DNA from: Acheta domesticus
Lineage: Eukaryota; Arthropoda; Insecta; Orthoptera; Gryllidae
Assembly (NCBI GenBank): GCA_031308135.1
Contig: JAHLJT010004567.1
Location: 128,597,356 to 128,661,355 of the forward strand
Reading direction: 5' to 3'
Length of the DNA stretch: 64,000 bases
The notes below the pieces were generated by a model. It had not been told where the DNA came from and did not search any database. It saw only the letters and a list, made by a program, of their open reading frames with translations. This document shows positions 33,270-43,482 of the stretch, in pieces; position 1 is the stretch's first letter; each line of letters begins with the position of its first letter. The position numbers were made by a program, and so were the translations under genes.

Positions 33270-33877
33270 TCAGCTCTCATTTGCCGCCCCGCAGGGGTGC
33301 CTGGCGCCTGCGGGATGACAGGCGGGAGCTCCGCGGAGAGCGGTGGCCCCTGCGCAGCCTGCGCAGCCCGCGAGGAGTTCGCTGCCCGGCGCCAGGGACG
33401 GGATCGCACCTGCGCCGACTCCCCGGAAGGAGTTCCAGTATTCCAGAAGAGCCTGGCTGTTCGCCATGGCGAAAGCACAGATGACGCCGCTGGGGATGCC
33501 GGCGAACACGTTTTCCATGCTGGCGGCGTCGGGTGTTGTAGATGGCGGTAGTGCTGTGATATGCGCCGCTGGCAGCTGCTTCGGCAGAAGCGGGCGCAGT
33601 TGATGTATGATCGGTGGTGGTGATGGTGTTGGTGGTGGTAGTGGTGGTGGCGCCGGCATTACAAAATGCATGTCGCTTGTCGCCACGATGCCCTCGGCGC
33701 CCACCACAATGATTTCATTGAGCGGCGTGGAAGCTGTCAGCTTCTCCATGCTGGACACACAGACGAGCTCCTTGCTGGGGTTTTCGCCCGAGGACCGCGG
33801 CCCCTTGGTCGAGAGCGACCAGGTGGCGCTGTCGCTTAGCGAGCGCCTCCGCTCGTAGGGTAGCTCTCCTAAGGCCA
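33270..33877 (-). CDS. Hypothetical proline-rich ORF upstream of the three-knuckle ORF
   Basis: The likely start is the Met of MALGELPYERRRSLSD at 33877. The middle has a Pro run (APPPLPPPTPSPPP) and is followed by ALLEYWNSFRGVG. I do not recognise a domain. It may be the N-terminal part of the same protein, since the same GC-rich, Pro/Ala-rich composition continues into the next frame after a gap of 100 nt. Confidence 0.4.
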
Positions 33878-33924
33878 TGGCTGGCCTGGCTAACGGCACA
33901 TTTTGCTCACACAAGAGTGGGCCC

Positions 33925-34100
33925 CGCGAGAGCAGAGCTCAATCGCGGGAAAACGCAGCCCACGCTGCGTTCCCGCACGGTGTTCCGCTCAACGCCTCGT
34001 GAGAGCAAAACTCAATCACGAGTACGTCAGGTACTAGCCGTGCAAGGAAAGCTATGCGTACTTTCCGCTCAACACAACGTGGGAGCAAAGCTCAACCACG
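33925..34100 (-). repeat. Three tandem hairpins in the leader
   Basis: Hairpins are at 33925-33947, 33998-34020 and 34078-34100, spaced by 73 and 80 bases. On the minus strand each reads CGYGR, TT, GAGY...GCTC, YCRCG. Stem pairs change together (CGCGA/TCGCG, CGTGA/TCACG, CGTGG/CCACG). TTGAGCGGAA is also repeated between units. Confidence 0.75.
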
Positions 34101-34267
34101 TGTGCCAGGTACTCGTAACGCACCGCAGCAGAGGCTAAGTGTCCGAAGTGCGAGCCGGAACAGTGCGGAGAAAGCTGGGATGCTGTCACCACGCCGCCAC
34201 GGATGTTACTTGCTGATTCGCTGCTTCACCATGCGATCGTCACGGCGTCCGGAAGTGCTTAGTGATG

Positions 34268-34328
34268 CCCGCGGCGACCGGAGCTCTTCGGCGGTGCGTC
34301 CGTCCTCCGCGGCGGCCAGGTAGCGAAT
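34268..34328. repeat. 61 bp block shared with 63474-63534
   Basis: It lies just downstream of the expected transcription start of the Gypsy-2 U3. It differs from the 63.5 kb block at two positions only, while the sequences on either side are unrelated. Confidence 0.85.
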
Positions 34329-34345
34329 AAGCCCAGTGACACAGT

Positions 34346-34539
34346 GACGTCTACCCGCTCGGCGGCGGGGCCTGCTTTTATTCTTCCGGGCGGCGTAGCC
34401 TCGCTTCCACTCCAGGGCTTCGCTGACCGGCCGCCTCCTCTTCGATTGCCCGGTCTTGACACGGTCCGCTGCTCTCCAAGTTGCCGCCGTGTGCTGGCGG
34501 TGAGGCGCGCGATTCAACTCGCCGCACACCACCGCAACA
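34346..34539 (-). promoter_or_regulatory. Gypsy-2 5' LTR, U3 part with TATA-like box
   Basis: It matches the 3' LTR U3 except for an extra 29 bp that includes AATAAAAG on the minus strand (about 34374-34383). About 30 bp downstream, where transcription should start, similarity to the 3' LTR ends. Confidence 0.75.
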
Positions 34540-34544
34540 CTTCT

Positions 34545-34816
34545 GATGTTTGCTGAATTAAGAATAAATCAATGTTAGGATTTGTGATGATAATTGCTGC
34601 TCTCTTTTTGCCCAACCCAGATGAAATTGTTTTATATTTATTAGGTATCCCTGTTACTTTGTTTTCTCTTATGTATGGTTCTTGAATCAGAGCTATATCT
34701 ACGTTCTCATTTTCTATTGTTTTTAGAAGTTGATCTGTTGCCCTTTTGGAGTGGCATAGGTTGATTTGTATTATTTCCAGACGTAAGGCTCTCATTGTTC
34801 CTTGTGTAGTATCCAT
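34545..34816 (-). pseudogene. R1-like endonuclease, N-terminal part
   Basis: It reads RLEIIQINLCHSKRATDQLL, then DIALIQEPYIRE, with the conserved Asn of the first motif and the catalytic Glu of the QEP motif. It is cut by Gypsy-2 and continues at 27751 in the same sense. It belongs to the APE-type endonucleases that nick the target for reverse transcription. Confidence 0.85.
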
Positions 34817-34945
34817 TAATAACTTGTGTTTTCAATGTAACTTGTAATTACTGCCTTGTATCTTGGGGACCGTTTGTCCAGTGAGGAATGATTTTCGCAC
34901 ACTTTTATCTTGCTGAATTTGTTATTCTTAATGCAGTTAATACAT

Positions 34946-35770
34946 CTATGTTTGTTTGGCTCTGCCTTTTTCTGACATTTTGTGGCTCTCGGAACAATGT
35001 GGGCAAACTAATGAATTGGTGCAGTCCTCATGCCTGTGGTTATACCCACTACACTTAAAGCATCTCCTTGCCACTAAATAATCTGCAATTGAGCAGATCA
35101 TCCATTCCAATCTAATTTCGCCCTTTTTCAGTAATTCCTTCCTGACAGAGGCATTCACTTCTATAATCATGTTTATTGAGTTCTTTTTTAACACAAATTT
35201 TGGGGTTATGTCACCCTTGCTCAGTTGTAATTCCGGGTTTTGGAATAATGTGTCTTCTACGTTGTCTACAGTAATATCAGAAATATTGTATACAATCAAG
35301 ATGATGAGATTGTGTGAGATGTTGGATTGATCTTTGTTTTAAGTATGACTTTGAACGCCTCTGCAGATTCAATCAACTTAAGATTTCACCGTTATTTTGT
35401 ACTTTCTTTTCTTCTTGCTTATAATTTCTTGTATCTCTTCTTTCGATATGCTTGTTAATTTCCTGATTCTGCTGTTTTTTGCAGTAATGGTTCTAGTGAA
35501 GTATCCGTCCTGCAGATTTCCCTATCAATTGACGTAATATTTCTCTCCGGATTTAAGACCTTCTTAACCTCACCGTTTTCCTCTAAGAGACTTTTGATTT
35601 GCTGGTCTTTTTGTTCCGGTTCCTTATGCAAACTTGCAAATACTTCCCTTAGAACATTGACTGACTGAAGTATTCCATCTTTGTAGTCCCTGCGTAAATT
35701 ACCGCTCTTCTCCGTTACACTAACTAAATCTTCAAAAGCACTTGTCACACGCGACTGCCTATTATCCGCC
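34946..35770 (-). pseudogene. R1-like ORF1 (gag-like)
   Basis: The likely start is MADNRQSRVTSAFEDLVSV at about 35770. A coiled-coil-like segment follows (KEPEQKDQQIKSLLEENGE). After frameshifts comes an RRM-like region (PKFVLKKNSINMIIEV) and two CCHC knuckles, CFKCSGYNHRHEDC and CPHCSESH, at about 35060-34990. At least two frameshifts lie at 35455-35299. Confidence 0.7.
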
Positions 35771-35950
35771 ATCTTGTCTCTGTCCCCTGTCCCGGCGGTG
35801 GCGGTGCCCCACTGGTGGGAGATAACCGGTTGAGGGGCAAACCCCGCTAGTCGACGGTAGGTCGGCGCCAGATCTCGCCATCCAGTGGGGTAAAGATCAT
35901 CGCCATCTCCCGAGAAAAACACGCACTACACTTACGGGACTAATGACCGT

Positions 35951-36983
35951 AAATGTACGCGTGGACCGTAAGTGGACGCGCCCGGAAACACGAAAAAAAT
36001 CAATTAGTTGTAGGAAAACGAGTGGTCACAGTGTTATATCTCCAAGTTCTTAAATTCAACCACTACTTCGGTTCCAGTAGGATACATCAAGAAGGACTTC
36101 AAGGGAAAAATACACATCCAGTGTGCATCGCTTGCTTGGAATTTACACTTGGCATGGAACAGTCCATTTTAAAAGTTTTCCTTCTGTGAGCGCACACATA
36201 AGAATTTTGTTTTAAAACTCAACTCGTACAATCTGAGAAGTTGCTAGTGAAATAAATTCATTCCCCCGCCGATTCCTATCTTATGAATCCTTATCAGACT
36301 CTCGGTTAAAAATACAGGTGACTCTATTCATTCCACATTGGGAGGTTTCCTGCGAAGCACATTAACAGGCCAGTCACGAAAAGAGTTCGAAATATGGCAA
36401 AACTTCCATGTATGGAAAAACTCCATCAAATATGCACTAGATGGCATTCTCAAGGCTTTTTAAAATCTTCTGTATTACCTCTATTATTTTCCTAAATTAA
36501 ACACTGATATGTGAAAGATACTACCTAAACACACATACAGATTGAAGATCTTCCAAAAAACGAGTTTTTGTTAATTCGAAAAAACATTCTATGTTGTCAG
36601 TGTTTCAAATATACAAATGTATTTACCACTAAAGGTTCCTTAAGAACGAGAGAAAGGAAGAGAGCTGATGTCTTATCACATGTTCTTTCAGTTTTTCCAC
36701 TACTTCAGTTCCAGTAGGATACATCGAGTAATACTTCAGGATAAGAATTGCATTAGATATGCAACATTTGTATGGAATTTACACTTGACGTGGAACAGTT
36801 ATTTCGGAAAGTTTTCCTTTCCTCCCATTGTACACCAAAAAATGGTTTACCTTGCGACTACCCGTCTGTCGTTTGGGCGCCGTAGACGTGGTAGCCGGCT
36901 CGCTCAGTCGATAGTAAGGCTTGCCTAAATTGATGAAGATGGAGGAAGTTGGTGGCCGGTGTAAAATAAGAAACTTTTACTCA
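35951..36983. other. Unassigned, with an imperfect direct repeat pair
   Basis: Two copies of a segment of about 130 bp lie at 36056-36186 and 36695-36826. Both begin CCACTACTTC and share TTCCAGTAGGATACATC, GGAATTTACACTTG and AAGTTTTCCTT. No coding frame or known element is evident. Confidence 0.5.
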
Positions 36984-38263
36984 TGTTAACAGACAGGTGG
37001 CTTTTATTTAAAAAAAGAATTGCAAGATTTTACCACTCATGTCGGCGAGCATGCTCCCCTTTCCCAATTCCAAAATATGACATGCACACATAAAATAATA
37101 AAATAAACTGACAAGTGAAAATTACTACAGTAAAAGAAAACAAACAATATTTTCCTCTACGCTGATTCCCTCTTGACAGCCAAGCGCGGCCGGGAATCTT
37201 CTCTTCGTCGCCCGGTCAAAGGTAATTAAAAATTGTTCACCAAACTGTTTATGCCTTTCGACCACGGGCGCGCCAAAAGAACGAAAAAAATACTGTCTCA
37301 GCGGAGCGGTGAGCACAACAAACCAGGGTTGAAGGACCTCGATCCCCCAGCTGGTTAGCAGGAGTGGCGTGGGACGTCTTGGGGCGCCGCAAAAAGATCG
37401 CGCAGGGCCGAGTCAGGTAGTAGGCGGGGTCGCAGGAGTGTTGACCCAACACACAGCGCCGCTCACTTACTGTCGCTAATACACAGATAATGTCTGCACA
37501 GCTGAACGACCTTGTCACTTTCGGTTCACCGCACGGTACTTTAGAGTTCGTAGCAAGTTCGTGAACGATCAAATAGTTCCACGATAATGTTCAAAACACG
37601 AGCACAGGTCAGATACTTTTTCTGAACTATTAGAATGTCAATAAAACTTTTCACAATCCGCGGTCTACACTTATTTAAGAACCGCGCACAAATTCTTCTC
37701 GAAAACTCAACGTTTTTCTTATAAGTCCAACTAATAAACAAAACTTTATCTCTGACGCCGGGCGCCTCCACTATAACGTCTCGTCCCCCTGACCGCCTCT
37801 TACGTCCTCTCTCTGTGACGGCCTCACACCCTCTCTCTGTGGTGGCCTCACCTCTTCTCTTTCGAGCCTCCCTTCCCCACCAAATTCCCTCAGAATGTTC
37901 TAGAACATTCTAGAGCTTTGTCCACGTCCGACGGCTATTGGTGAAAGGGTATTGCGTCGTAGAATAATTCCGCCCAATCATCGGAAGTTTTTGGGGCCGA
38001 GAAATGAGAGAGAGACCCGCACTCGTTCTCTCTCGCTTCAATTTTCTGTCAAATAGGGGCAGAAGTTAATGACTGGGGGGGAACGAAAATCTCAAGGGAG
38101 GATGGGGAAGGCGAGGAGCGCCGCGGAAAAGTACTGGCGTGCACGTGCACGGGAAGACCTCCCAGGCTGCGGGACACTTGGGGTGCGACGAATCGTTAGG
38201 GGGCGGGTCCAGCAGGTGGCCTGACAGAACCCTGGCGCCGCCGTCGACCCCTCTGTCGCGCAA
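36984..38263 (-). repeat. LTR-like block (1,280 bp) with heat-shock element
   Basis: On the minus strand it starts TGTTGCGCGACAG (38263) and ends CTGTCTGTTAACA (36984). AATAAA lies 18 bp before that end. The outer 4 and inner 5 bases of the ends are inverted copies. U3-like sequence carries a strong HSE and a possible TATA (GTTATAG, about 37770). No duplication or clear primer site flanks it, so the LTR call is tentative. Confidence 0.4.
37893..37915. promoter_or_regulatory. Heat-shock element
   Basis: The plus strand carries alternating units GAA-TG-TTC-TA-GAA-CA-TTC-TA-GAG: four perfect and one near-perfect nGAAn unit in strict phase. This is a high-affinity HSF site by consensus. Confidence 0.75.
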
Positions 38264-38999
38264 CACGGCGAAATTCTCAGGCTCGCAGCCGTAATGGATT
38301 CGGTATCACTTCAACCTGAAGACACCAAACAACTTATAACGCAATATGTGAAATGTCTGATGATTCCTGACAGGTCTTGACCTAACATCGGCTTGCAACC
38401 TGTAAAGTTCTGTAGTTCAGTACACAAGATTTTTAATGTCTACTGGCATCTGCAATTAACTCTCTCACACCTGAATTAATTCTATTGAGAAAAAATGCTT
38501 CTGGTTATAATACTTATATTTAATAATGGGGACCAGTTAGATTGATTTGTAGTACTTTTTGCTTGTTGGTTTTCAAAAAAACTGCATAATTGTGCACATT
38601 CTCTCAAGAGTTGTTGATCAATAAAAATTGAGAGTACACAGATGTTTATTTTGACTAAATAAATCATATAATATGCTGTTAAAATTGACAACAGTGCTCA
38701 GTTATGTAATACAAAACTATGACATTTGTTTTGATCTATGATACGACACAAAACAGTTGTGGTCTTTCGCAATGCACTGGTGAACACAGCATTAGTCGCA
38801 ATAGAAGTGTTTTCCATTGACAGTTTTGATTCTTGCATCTCTTGCCTTCTTTCTGGCCAACAAGATGTGGCATATGATCCATTGAAATAAAGTCTCACTT
38901 CTGGTATTGGCCTCAACTCAGTATTTTTTTCTGAGTTTACTGTGAATTTTCCCCATTATTGGATCTTCCTCTCTTTCTGGATAACACCGTATTACTCCA
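38264..38999 (-). pseudogene. AT-rich segment with piggyBac-like transposase C-terminus
   Basis: At about 38890-38735 on the minus strand I read DHMPHLVGQKEGKRCKNQNC, then a Leu-rich linker, CSPVHCERPQLFC and a stop. The spacing of His, Cys and aromatic residues resembles the cysteine-rich C-terminal domain of piggyBac transposases. One frameshift seems needed upstream. The remaining sequence (38264-38700) is AT-rich with nothing recognised. Confidence 0.45.
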
Positions 39000-39713
39000 C
39001 TTTAATGAGATTCTGCAACTCGCATTCGCAAGTGTAATAGAGCTTTTATTTTATTTTTTTTATTTTTGGTAATATTCTCTATATCTGTTGAATTCAAACA
39101 AAGACGGATGTGCCCAAAACAGTTTTCTTTTATTTCAACAATGTGGTAACAAAAATCTTGAGTCCGTATACAATGCCTACGTTTCATATATCCAGGAGAG
39201 AGAGCCGAAGTCTTTGCCATGTCGCCAGTTGCCAGAAGGAATTGCAAAGATGCCGGGTCGCCAAGTATCTGCCAGAGAAGTCCGTAGTCGCAGCCCAAGT
39301 CGTCACCAGTACACTCCGTTGCCAATACGCCGCTCACGTCTCCTTATACTAATACACCGTCGCTCGCTCTCTCACACTCTGCCCTGGAGCCGGGCCGGCG
39401 CCTCTTTATAGCTCGCCAGCGGCTGCCGCTCGCCGGCTAGCCATGACGTAGGGACAGTGGCGAGTCCCGGTACTCCTGCTCGGCCGTGACGGCCGCGCGC
39501 GCATCGCCCCAGCGAGCCCGCCACCGTTGTCCACCCTTCCGATCGATGGCGCCGCTGACGTGATGCGGCACGGCGGCGGGTCTTTCAAACTTGCGCGGGC
39601 GGTCATCTGCGCCCAAATGCGTCGTATACGGCGCAAATCGCACAGTCTTGGTGCTCTTCCTGGTCCCCAACTTCATCTTAGCCGGTTCCCCTTCGCCTTC
39701 GTTGGCCGGCTCC
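39000..39713 (-). mobile_element. 3' end of a Gypsy element (pol C-terminus and LTR fragment)
   Basis: On the minus strand the frame at 39713-39540 reads KSTKTVRFAPYTTHLGADD. This is like the pol C-terminus RRHVRFAPYTTFSRGEG that precedes the PPT in Gypsy-2. A purine stretch (CGGAAGGGTGG, about 39535) follows. Then comes a promoter-like region with TATAAAGAGG (about 39405-39414) and several AATAAA signals near 39050. Its upstream part was replaced by I-type copy 3. LTR edges are not certain. Confidence 0.5.
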
Positions 39714-40255
39714 CTGAGGCGAAACGTAGGTACCAAACAAGGAACCCAGTGGACCTATCACGATTTTTTTCCAGTGCTGTAAAACCCAAGTCCCCGGGGT
39801 AACAGCGATTTGTCAAACTCACTGTACCCCAGCTGTAGTTTCACACTTCAGTTGTCAGATGTCGCCGATAGACTTCCCTCAAGATTCGGCGGGTATCCAA
39901 GGTGGGAAAATTATCATTCCCACAAAATACAAAAAACCCGCTCAAAAACGACCAGACATCGACCACTTCCACTGAGACTTCTACTGAAATCGATCTCAAG
40001 CAGATACCGCCTCCCAGGAAAAATATGTCATCGAAATCCCGTCCACCTCTTTCTGTTTCCGAGATTCACATCGGACGATCCTCCAGCCCCTGTAGATTTC
40101 GGTCACCCGTGGCCAAAAGCTGGGAAATCCCCCCGACACAGGCGACCATATCCAGCAGCAGTCAGGATGACTCTGCTGTTGATGAGGAACCCCACGAGAG
40201 TTCCTCTACAACCATTCAGAAGGTGAGAAAGAAAAAAAAGCAACAAAAGAAATAA
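39714..40255 (+). pseudogene. ORF1 C-terminal part of copy 3
   Basis: Two frames cover it (to 39802, then 39902-40255, with a shift between). The Ser/Pro/Lys-rich tail ends in VRKKKKQQKK. This basic end matches the C-terminal half of family beta ORF1, which is also Lys/Arg rich. The zinc knuckles lie in the missing 5' part. The stop precedes the ORF2 ATG by 9 nt. Confidence 0.7.
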
Positions 40256-40264
40256 TTTCTCATA

Positions 40265-42927
40265 ATGGCTCTCTCATGGAACTTAAATGGTCTTTGTGCT
40301 CACTCTGAAGAATTAAGATTAATAATTTCTCGCCACAGACCATTTATAGTCTGTCTTCAGGAAACTCATCTTCTCCCTCATCATCCCCTGTGTCTTCGCG
40401 GATTTAACATGTATCGGTTCGATCAAGACGACGGACTTCGTGCTCACGGCGGCGTCGCGGTACTCATCCGCGACTCCCTGTTCTCTGAGGAACATAACGT
40501 TCGAACCGACCTCCAAACTGTTTGCGTTCGGGTACACTTACCATCGTTCTCTTTTACGGTGTGTAGTATATACATTCCCCCTGGCCAAGTCGTGTCACAA
40601 GAGGAACTCGAAAATGTTTTTTCTCAGTTGCCCGCCCCTTTTCTTATTGCGGGGGATTTTAATGCCCACAATCCCCTCTGGGGTGGCACGAGGGCCTGCC
40701 CGAGAGGTTCTATCCTCGAAAATATAATTGACCAGCAAAACTTAATTCTTCTGAATTCCGGGAATCACACTTATTTCTCCATGGCGTCAAACACCTCGTC
40801 AATCGATCTGGCACTCTACAGTCCATCCCTATCTACCATGGTAGAGTGGACTGTTCTCGATGACCTACATGGGAGTTACCATTTTCCTACTCTGGTCCAC
40901 TTTAATATCCCTAATTTAGACGTCATCCACCCTCCTCGCTGGCTAATCCATCGAGCCGACTGGGATACATTCAGCGAGAAAATTATAATGCCAGACCACT
41001 TTTCAAATAATATCGATACCTTGGTGGCCCAATTCCCCGACGCCCTTCTTCACGCAGCCACCATTGCAATCCCGACGTCTACGTTTCGGTCACGATACAT
41101 CCTTGTGCCTTGGTGGAATGCTGAGTGTGCCACCGCGGTGCGTGACCGAAAGCAAGCACTCGCGAGGCTCAATAGGTTCCCCACCGCATCAAACCTGATC
41201 GATTTCAAAAGAAAGCGGGCCAGAGCCAGATTAGTAATACGGGAAAGTAAGACTGCTTCCTGGAGAGCCTTTATTTCTTCTCTTTCTTGCCATACCCCGC
41301 CTAAAGTAGTATGGCGAAAGATCCGACAGATCGGAGGAAGATTTTCCCCACCATCTGTCCCAGGACTTCTTATTAATGGGAATCTTATTACTTTTCCAGA
41401 AGAAGTAGTTGAGGAATTGGCCTGTCATTATGAAAATACCTCCAGTTCCTTACACTACTCCCCTAGCTTCTTGAAAACGAAGAGTAGAATGGAGAAATGC
41501 AGATTGGACTTCTCAACTTGCCTGGAGGAAGATTATAACGCCCCTATCTCCATGGATGAATTTTCCTGTGCGCTCGCCCGTGGGAAAGATTCTGCTCCAG
41601 GACCAGACCAGATACACAACCAAAAGTTAAAACACCTGCCGGAAGAGGTACGTATTTTTCTCCTCCGTATCTTCAACAAGATTTGGATGGAACATACCTT
41701 TCCTAGGACCTGGCGCGAAGCGATTATTATACCTATTCCTAAAGAAGGAAAGGACAGGACAAAGCCGTCAACCTACCGCCCTATCTCGCTCACAAGCTGT
41801 GTCTGCAGGGTTTTAGAGTGAATGGTGAATACGCGTCTGGTCTGGCTTCTGGAACAGAGAAACCTACTTACACACATCCAATGTGGTTTCAGAAAGAACA
41901 GGTCAACCATGGACCACCTTGTCACCCTTACCACACAGATCATCTCTGCTTTCGTGCTATGTCAACACCTGGTAGCAATTTTCTTCGATATAGAGAAAGC
42001 TAATGATACTACCTGGAGGTACGGCATTCTTCGCACCATCCATTCTTGGGGTCTTAGGGGCCGGCTCCCCCTTTTTTAGTAGCCTTTCCTTCCTCAAGAT
42101 ACTTCCGCGTTCGCCTTGGTGACAGGGTATCCGCCAGCCACCATTTAGAAAACGGAGTCCCTCAGGGCTCAATTCTGATTGTCACTCTGTTTGCCATCGC
42201 TATCAATAGTATAGCGTCGATAATCCGAGAGCCGGTGAAAGCATCGCTCCTCGTTGACGACTTTGCCATTTTCTGCTCTTCCAGGAGTATTCAAGTGATA
42301 GAGAGACAATTACAACTTGTCGTCAACAAATTGCAGGACTGGAGTGATGCTACAGGTTTTAAATTCTCCGCATCAAAAACTAACTATGCACTTCTGCAGG
42401 ATTCATCATCTCCATAACCACCCCGATTTTTTTCTTGGAAGCCATCTTCTACCTTTTGTGGACTCTGCAACTTTCCTTGGGCTTACTTTCGATACGAGCT
42501 TAACTTGGCGAAATCATATACGTAAACTGAAAAGCCGATGTGTCTCACCTCTGAACCTCCTCCGCACCCTTACAGGCAGCTCTTGGGGAGCAGACCGTGT
42601 GTGTCTCTTGCGTTTGTATAGAACCCTCATCCGCTCTATTTTGGATTATGGATGTATTGTATATGGGTCAGCGTCACCATCAACCCTCCGGCCATTAAAT
42701 ACCATTCACAACGCCGGTATAAGAATTAGTACAGGCGCCTACCGCACGAGTCGCATCGAATGCCTCTTGGCGGAAGCTGGAGAACCATCTCTGAGCCGAA
42801 GGCGTGATATTTTATTAGCCTCTTATGGGGCTAAAGTGTCGGGACTGGTTGACCACCCTTGTCGTCGTATAATCATCCACCCAAAGTATGAGTTCTCGTA
42901 CATTCTTCGAACATCGTTACCCCATCC
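40265..42927 (+). pseudogene. ORF2 of copy 3: endonuclease and most of RT
   Basis: It starts at MALSWNLNGLCAHSEELRL. An intact APE endonuclease follows, with CLQETHLLP, IAGDFNAHNPLWG and the catalytic His region HGSYHFPTLVHF. The RT fingers are reached at 41590. A TGA at 41819 interrupts RT. Further breaks lie at 42077 (TAG after RLPLF) and near 42400. The catalytic sequence is LVDD (about 42254), where copy 1 has FVDD. RT thumb follows until the copy 4 insertion at 42927. Confidence 0.9.
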
Positions 42928-43480
42928 CGTCGAGGTGGGTTGGTCCACGTCCTGACGGGAGGATGCAGAGAAGGCTCTCATGTGTTCCTTTCCCCATTTT
43001 TCATCGTCTTGCTTTTCATTTCATGTCACGTATATTCTTTTCACTCCTTTTTTCTTCGTGACTGGCCTTCTCTGTATGCTGAACGCCCACCTATGTGTTT
43101 GCCGTGCATGGCGACCCGTGTCGGAGGGAATGTGTGTCCTGGCGGTTGAGAGACCTGTTTGTTTCCGAACTAGTCCTGGTGCTACGTTTTTCTGTCTTGC
43201 ACTAAGGGATACGTCTACGTATTTTTGGGGAACATTCCTTGTAGGTGTCAATACACTCGCTTTGGCCTCGGACTCTTCTAGACGGGCGGTCGGGAGCTAA
43301 CCCACTCCCGATCAATCGGCTCGGACTAGGTCTTGCACTGAACTCCAGGGTGAGCGGGGGGATCCACGGCGGTGCAGCGCTGTGATATTCCCCTACTATA
43401 TCTTCGTGTCAGCCCTGGCACCCCTGTGGGGTGTCCCCTTGTTGGACTCGATGGTGGGTGGGGAGCTCGGAGATGAATTT
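42928..43480 (+). promoter_or_regulatory. 5' UTR of copy 4
   Basis: Collinear with 22121-22687. The shared first base of both copies supports this as the true 5' end of the family. An internal promoter is expected here but cannot be pinpointed. Confidence 0.6.
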
Positions 43481-43482
43481 AT

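Larger units (their letters stand above)
27757..34539 (-). mobile_element. Ty3/Gypsy element 'Gypsy-2' with chimeric 5' half
   Basis: It is flanked by the 5 bp duplication CTTCT (27752-27756 and 34540-34544) and has TGTTG...CAACA ends. Pol is on the minus strand. The PPT and 3' LTR are standard. The 5' LTR matches the 3' LTR only over its U3. Beyond the expected transcription start, the sequence changes to a leader and a three-knuckle ORF of another type. It sits in the endonuclease of the R1-like element. Confidence 0.85.
27139..35950 (-). mobile_element. R1-like non-LTR retrotransposon (split by Gypsy-2)
   Basis: Minus-strand ORF1 (35770-34946) and the endonuclease start (34816-34545) lie right of Gypsy-2. 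The endonuclease end (27751-27139) lies left of it. RT and everything downstream are missing, because the sequence stops at the copy 2 junction. SRGSSNIDLTIIN and SLSDNNYIRFKIG match the endonuclease C-terminus of R1/TRAS-type elements. The 5' limit near 35950 is approximate. Confidence 0.75.
39714..42927 (+). mobile_element. I-superfamily element, family alpha, copy 3, left part
   Basis: 5' truncated within ORF1 (similarity begins at EAKRRYQTRNPVDL, about 39714). ORF2 runs to 42927, where copy 4 is inserted. The element continues at 59665-60960. The 15 bp ATCGTTACCCCATCC is present at both edges (42913-42927, 59665-59679). Confidence 0.9.

Noticed and set aside
36984..38263. Firm call of a solo LTR
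   Set aside because: No target duplication, primer site or polypurine tract flanks the block, so it is kept only as LTR-like.
39002..39337. 111-residue minus-strand frame as a protein
   Set aside because: It lies in an LTR-like region with a TATA box and several AATAAA signals, and shows no domain.
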